From Streptomyces sp. BV286 (GTDB taxonomy: Bacteria > Actinomycetota > Actinomycetes > Streptomycetales > Streptomycetaceae), in the NCBI RefSeq assembly GCF_019090165.1, contig NZ_JAHRIB010000079.1, positions 62,001 to 126,000 on the forward strand: a DNA stretch of 64,000 nucleotides, in the 5' to 3' direction. This document shows, one piece after another, positions 61,027 to 64,000 of the stretch. Made by a program: the position numbers and the translations under genes. Below the pieces are notes generated by a model. That model made no database searches and was not told where the DNA came from. It saw only the letters and a program-made list of their open reading frames with translations. Each line of letters begins with the position of its first letter. Position 1 is the stretch's first letter.

Positions 61027-62196
61027 TCAGCGGTGTGCCGCCCGGCCGTAGTGCCGGGCCACCGCGCGGTACGCCTCCTTCGGCTCCCAGTGCCAGTCCG
61101 ACTCCGGGTCGTCGGGCCGGTCCTTGATGGGCTTGACGACGGCGTAGGAGGCCATGTCGAGGTCGTACCGCGGATGGTCGGGGCGGTGCGGGGAGTCGGC
61201 GGTGACGAACTCGAATGCCATCGCCGCGTGCAGGTTCATCGACTCGAAGACGTCGAGGAGATCGGTGAGGTACGCCGCCTGTACGCGTTCGCTGCGCACC
61301 ACGTTCCCCTTGATCTCCGGCGGCGTCTTCTCGTAGTCGACGATGCTCCAGCCCATCCCGCCCTGCTCCGGGGCTCCGACGAACGTGCAGGTACCGAACT
61401 CGGTGATGGCGAGCGGCTTGCCCCAGCGCAGGTACCCGCGCAACTCGCGTACGTAGTCCTCCCGTCGGGGGAAGTACGAGTAGTAGTCGATCCCCACGAT
61501 GTCGAAGAGGTTCCAGTCGACCGGCTCGAACGACTCGTCCTGTGCGGCGGCGTAGCTGAGCCTGCCGCGGAAGACGGAGCGGCCGACCGTCGCGGCCTTC
61601 GCGGTGAACCGGGCGAGCCGCTGCTGCATCTTCGCGAAGTCGACGTTGCCCTTCTGCAGGTTGTCGATCCGCTCCAGGACGTCGGCTCCGGGCACGATCC
61701 CCGGTACGAACAACCAGAACTCGCAGCCCACGGCAAGGGTGACCTCGGCCCCCTGCTTCCGCAGCCGCTCCCCGTGGCGGCCCGCCTCCGCGAGATGGTC
61801 GAGGATGTCCCGCTCCGGCACGTCCCCCAGTGTCGGCTGCAGCCACACGTGCAGGCCGTGTTCCGCCACCTCGCTCGCCGTGGCGTTGAGCCGCTCCACC
61901 CCGTCGCCGGTGACCTCGACGGAGTCCGCGTGCAGTTCGCGGCCGATCAGCCGGATGTCCCTGCGCATCCGGCGCTCGCTCCACGCCGTCCCCGGGGTCT
62001 CCCCCGCCCCGACGGTGTAGACGACCCCGCGGTGGGTGAGCCCCCGGCGCCTGCCCGCCGTACCCGCTGTGCCCGCCGGAGCGGCCGTGGCGGCCGGCGC
62101 CGGGAGACCGGCCGCGGCTCCCACCCCCATGGCGGCCGCCGCGCCCATGAACCGTGCCCGGCTGATCCCTTCGGTCTTCCCCGTGTTCTTCTCCAT
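61027..62196 (-). CDS. Exported TIM-barrel glycoside-hydrolase-like protein
   Basis: 389 residues. A signal-like head (SRARFMGAAAAMGVGAAAGLPAPAATA) resembles a Tat signal but has R-A-R rather than the twin Arg, so the route is uncertain. The body has beta/alpha barrel motifs: GVERLNATASEVAEHGLHVWLQPTL, CEFWLFVPG, FDIVGIDYYSYFP, and WGKPLAITEFGTCTFVG with a TEFG glutamate like the nucleophile of clan GH-A enzymes. Substrate unknown. Related Streptomyces proteins carry 'abortive infection' labels that the sequence does not support. Confidence 0.8.
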   Translation of the reverse strand: MEKNTGKTEGISRARFMGAAAAMGVGAAAGLPAPAATAAPAGTAGTAGRRRGLTHRGVVYTVGAGETPGTAWSERRMRRDIRLIGRELHADSVEVTGDGVERLNATASEVAEHGLHVWLQPTLGDVPERDILDHLAEAGRHGERLRKQGAEVTLAVGCEFWLFVPGIVPGADVLERIDNLQKGNVDFAKMQQRLARFTAKAATVGRSVFRGRLSYAAAQDESFEPVDWNLFDIVGIDYYSYFPRREDYVRELRGYLRWGKPLAITEFGTCTFVGAPEQGGMGWSIVDYEKTPPEIKGNVVRSERVQAAYLTDLLDVFESMNLHAAMAFEFVTADSPHRPDHPRYDLDMASYAVVKPIKDRPDDPESDWHWEPKEAYRAVARHYGRAAHR

Positions 62197-62364
62197 GCCG
62201 CAAGTCTGTTGACCCGGGGCGCTCCCGGCTGTCGGCCGATGGTCTACGGCACCCCGACCAAGGGATGAGCTCCGGTCACCCGAAGTGGGCCCGTCAGGAC
62301 GCGCGCCGCCCGTCGGTTCAGGGCGACCCGGGGCGGTCGGCCCGTCGGCCGCCCCGCGGGCCGG

Positions 62365-62805
62365 TCACTCCCCGAACCTGCGTACGTAACTCCGCTGCCA
62401 CGGTGTCTCCACGGCGTGGCGGTCGTAGTTCCGCCGTACGAACTCCACGGCCTCCGCGGCCGGCACGCCGTCCAGGACGGCGAGGCAGGCCAGGGCCGTG
62501 CCCGTCCGGCCGCGGCCGCCCCCGCAGGCGAGCTCGACGCGTTCGGCGGGGTCCTCGGCCCGCTCCCAGGTCTCCGTCAGGACCTTCCGCGCGTCCGCCC
62601 GGTCCCGGGGCAGCCGGAAGTCGGGCCACCTCAACCACCGCGCCTCCCAGGGGACTTCGGGCGGTTCCTTGCCGAGGAGATAGACACCGTACGTCGGGCG
62701 GGCCGCCGCCGGGTCCAGGCCGTTGCGCAGCCCCCGGCCCCGTACCAGTCGCCCGGACGGCAGTTGGAGCACCCCGGGTTCCCTCTCGTCCCAACTCTCG
62801 CTCAC
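62365..62805 (-). CDS. Protein tyrosine phosphatase-like protein
   Basis: 146 residues from GTG 62805, the first start after which residues look family-like (VSESWDEREPGVLQLPSGRLVRGRG). CGGGRGRTGTALACLAVLDG carries the C-x5-R phosphatase loop followed by Thr, and WPDFRLPRD holds the likely general-acid Asp. Cytoplasmic. The frame extends upstream to 63102 but without starts or family-like sequence. Confidence 0.85.
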   Translation of the reverse strand: MSESWDEREPGVLQLPSGRLVRGRGLRNGLDPAAARPTYGVYLLGKEPPEVPWEARWLRWPDFRLPRDRADARKVLTETWERAEDPAERVELACGGGRGRTGTALACLAVLDGVPAAEAVEFVRRNYDRHAVETPWQRSYVRRFGE

Positions 62806-63063
62806 GCGCGCCCCCGTGACTGCTGCGCGGCCCCTGCCCCGGCCTCCCGGAAGTGATCCGCCATGGCCTTCCGCACCCCCTCGATGTCGTGTGCTCACAG
62901 GGCGCCGACTATGCCACGGCACCGGCGGCCCCCGCCCCGTACGGCGGGTCTGGCGGGTCGTCACCCGGCACCGGTGCCGGAGGTCCGAGGGCCCGTCGAC
63001 ACCAGGTGTTTCAGGGCGACATTGGTTGCGCCTTTGACGATGCCGGGATTCGTGCGTGTTCCC

Positions 63064-63092
63064 TTGACCACCCCCGCGCCCCCTCCTATCGT
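63064..63092 (+). promoter_or_regulatory. Promoter of the solute-binding protein gene
   Basis: TTGACC (63064-63069) and TATCGT (63087-63092) are 17 bases apart, a good principal-sigma match. Initiation should be near 63099. Confidence 0.65.
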
Positions 63093-63103
63093 CACGCTGC
63101 ACC

Positions 63104-63122
63104 TATGACGTAGGACGTCGTA
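63104..63122 (+). promoter_or_regulatory. Inverted repeat just after the start point
   Basis: TATGACGT-AGG-ACGTCGTA: 8-base arms with one mismatch around 3 bases, at about +5 to +23 relative to the predicted initiation site. This is a natural place for a repressor operator. Confidence 0.55.
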
Positions 63123-63152
63123 TCTCCCCCCACCCTCGCTGCTGGAGGAACC

Positions 63153-64000
63153 GTGCGCGACGCGACCCCCGCACCGGCGCTGCACCGCCGGTCGTTCCTG
63201 AAGCACTCCGGCGCGCTGGGCGCGGCCGCCGCCATCACCTCCGCCCTCTCCGCCTGTTCGGCCGGGCCGGAGTCCACGAACGAGACGGGCGACGAGGGCG
63301 AGGGCGCCGACCGGACACTCACCGCGGTGATCGGCTACGGCAACGACCAGAGCTGGGATCCCCTGATGACGGCCTCGGCGTTCTCGATGGCCGCCAACCA
63401 CCACGTGTACGAGGGGCTGCTGGACACCGACCCGATCAGCCGTGAGCCGTATCCGGCCCTGGCGACCGGTATCCCGGCGGATCTCGGGGCGACCACCTGG
63501 AGGTTCACGCTGCGGGAGGGCGCGACCTGGCACGACGGGCGGCCCGTCACCGCCGACGACGTCGTCTTCACCTACGGGCGCGTCCTGGATCCGGGGACGA
63601 CGACGCTCGCCAAGAACTTCTTCGCGTCCTGGCTGAAGGAGGTGAAGAGGATCGACGGGAAAACGGTCGAACTCGTTCTCCGGTTCCCCTTCCCCGACGG
63701 GGTCCAGCGGCTCACCCTCGCGAAGATCATGCCGAAGCACGTGTTCTCGAAAGCGGGCGCGCTCGACGAGGCGACGACGGGAAAGGCCGTCGGTTCGGGC
63801 CCGTACCGGCAGAGCGCCCACCATCCGAAGTCCAACACCACCTTCGAGGCGTTCGCCGACTACAACGGGCCGCGAAAGGCCACGTTCAAGAAGATGAACT
63901 GGCTGACCATCGTGGACGCCGCGCCGCGTGTCGCGAAGATCTCCGGTTCGAGCGCGGGCGCGCAGATCTCCGACAACATTCCGTACGCAAATATCTCCCA
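63153..64000 (+). CDS. Oligopeptide/solute ABC transporter substrate-binding lipoprotein (3' partial)
   Basis: GTG 63153 has GGAGG upstream; the frame is open to the window end (282 codons seen). The signal is a twin-arginine type (HRRSFLKHSGALGAAA) ending in lipobox LSAC, so it is a Tat-exported lipoprotein. The SBP_bac_5 (cluster C) fold starts with LTAVIGYGNDQSWDPLMTA, then HVYEGLLDTDP, WRFTLREGATWHDGRPVTADDVVFTY, a classic signature. Substrates of the family are peptides, nickel or sugars; none is determinable here. Confidence 0.92.
   Translation, partial: MRDATPAPALHRRSFLKHSGALGAAAAITSALSACSAGPESTNETGDEGEGADRTLTAVIGYGNDQSWDPLMTASAFSMAANHHVYEGLLDTDPISREPYPALATGIPADLGATTWRFTLREGATWHDGRPVTADDVVFTYGRVLDPGTTTLAKNFFASWLKEVKRIDGKTVELVLRFPFPDGVQRLTLAKIMPKHVFSKAGALDEATTGKAVGSGPYRQSAHHPKSNTTFEAFADYNGPRKATFKKMNWLTIVDAAPRVAKISGSSAGAQISDNIPYANIS

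Larger units (their letters stand above)
62806..63152. other. Divergent spacer before the solute-binding gene (347 bp)
   Basis: No gene is seen. The right third holds the promoter (63064-63092), inverted repeat (63104-63122) and ribosome site of the next gene. The left two thirds are GC-rich without a feature I can name; the PTP-like gene's start is at the left edge. Confidence 0.5.

Noticed and set aside
61027..62196. Calling the TIM-barrel protein an abortive-infection protein
   Set aside because: The sequence shows an exported glycosidase-like barrel with a TEFG glutamate; nothing in it supports a phage-defence role.

Overview
This is a high-GC window (codons almost all ending in G or C) with GTG starts, AGGAGG-like ribosome sites, frequent 4-base ATGA gene overlaps and large antisense shadow ORFs. 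That, plus the gene order hrdA - dnaG - dgt - nasA - nirBD - ppdK - glyS - znuACB/zur - uppS - recO, points to a Streptomyces chromosome, in the core region that I recall as roughly SCO2463-SCO2514 of S. coelicolor (recall, not a search). There is no integrase, transposase, CRISPR array, rRNA or tRNA; the window is ordinary chromosome.

Layout. 1-3316: a two-gene heterodimeric ABC exporter, the first gene cut by the window edge. 3427-13383: HrdA sigma factor, a coupled pair (a protein with an internal duplication plus a nucleotidyltransferase), DNA primase, a ferredoxin-reductase-like flavoprotein, a dNTPase, a sirohydrochlorin-chelatase-like protein and a SanA/YdcF membrane protein. 13464-27639: nitrogen assimilation (nitrate reductase NasA; FAD reductase, NirB, NirD) with phased GlnR-type sites before both units, interrupted by a secreted M4 protease, a VOC protein, a phosphotransferase, a flavin reductase behind a SoxR-type box, a class F sortase with a secreted neighbour, and a TSUP transporter. 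27669-33367: a two-component system whose response regulator carries 14 tandem decapeptide repeats, divergent from a coupled beta-carbonic anhydrase/SulP transporter operon. 33500-36373: SDR enzyme, Tat-exported DUF839 protein and an Excalibur protein with an LAETG sortase signal. 36554-44551: pyruvate phosphate dikinase, a palindrome-rich 438-bp spacer, a ROK repressor and two divergent glycoside hydrolases. 44728-51515: tRNA-dihydrouridine synthase, two DHA2-type exporters (one divergent from an XRE regulator), a small zinc-finger-like protein and a secreted DUF4394 protein. 51761-58481: glyS, the Zur-controlled zinc uptake operon with zur, uppS and recO. 58504-64000: DUF1266 protein, two small proteins with microsatellite-like repeats, a DUF3592 membrane protein, a secreted glycosidase-like protein, a PTP-like phosphatase and the start of a solute-binding lipoprotein.

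How parts fit: the sirohydrochlorin chelatase, NasA, the FAD reductase and NirBD could together supply siroheme and reduce nitrate to ammonium under GlnR. The znu/zur block is a self-contained zinc homeostasis unit. The carbonic anhydrase/SulP pair probably interconverts and imports bicarbonate (or another anion). A dispersed palindromic repeat with core CGCGCAGTTCCCCGCGCCCC occurs downstream of gene ends at five places. The most unusual items are the decapeptide-repeat response regulator, the duplicated-fold protein fused by overlap to a nucleotidyltransferase, and a pair of identical-arm palindromes in the ppdK upstream region.
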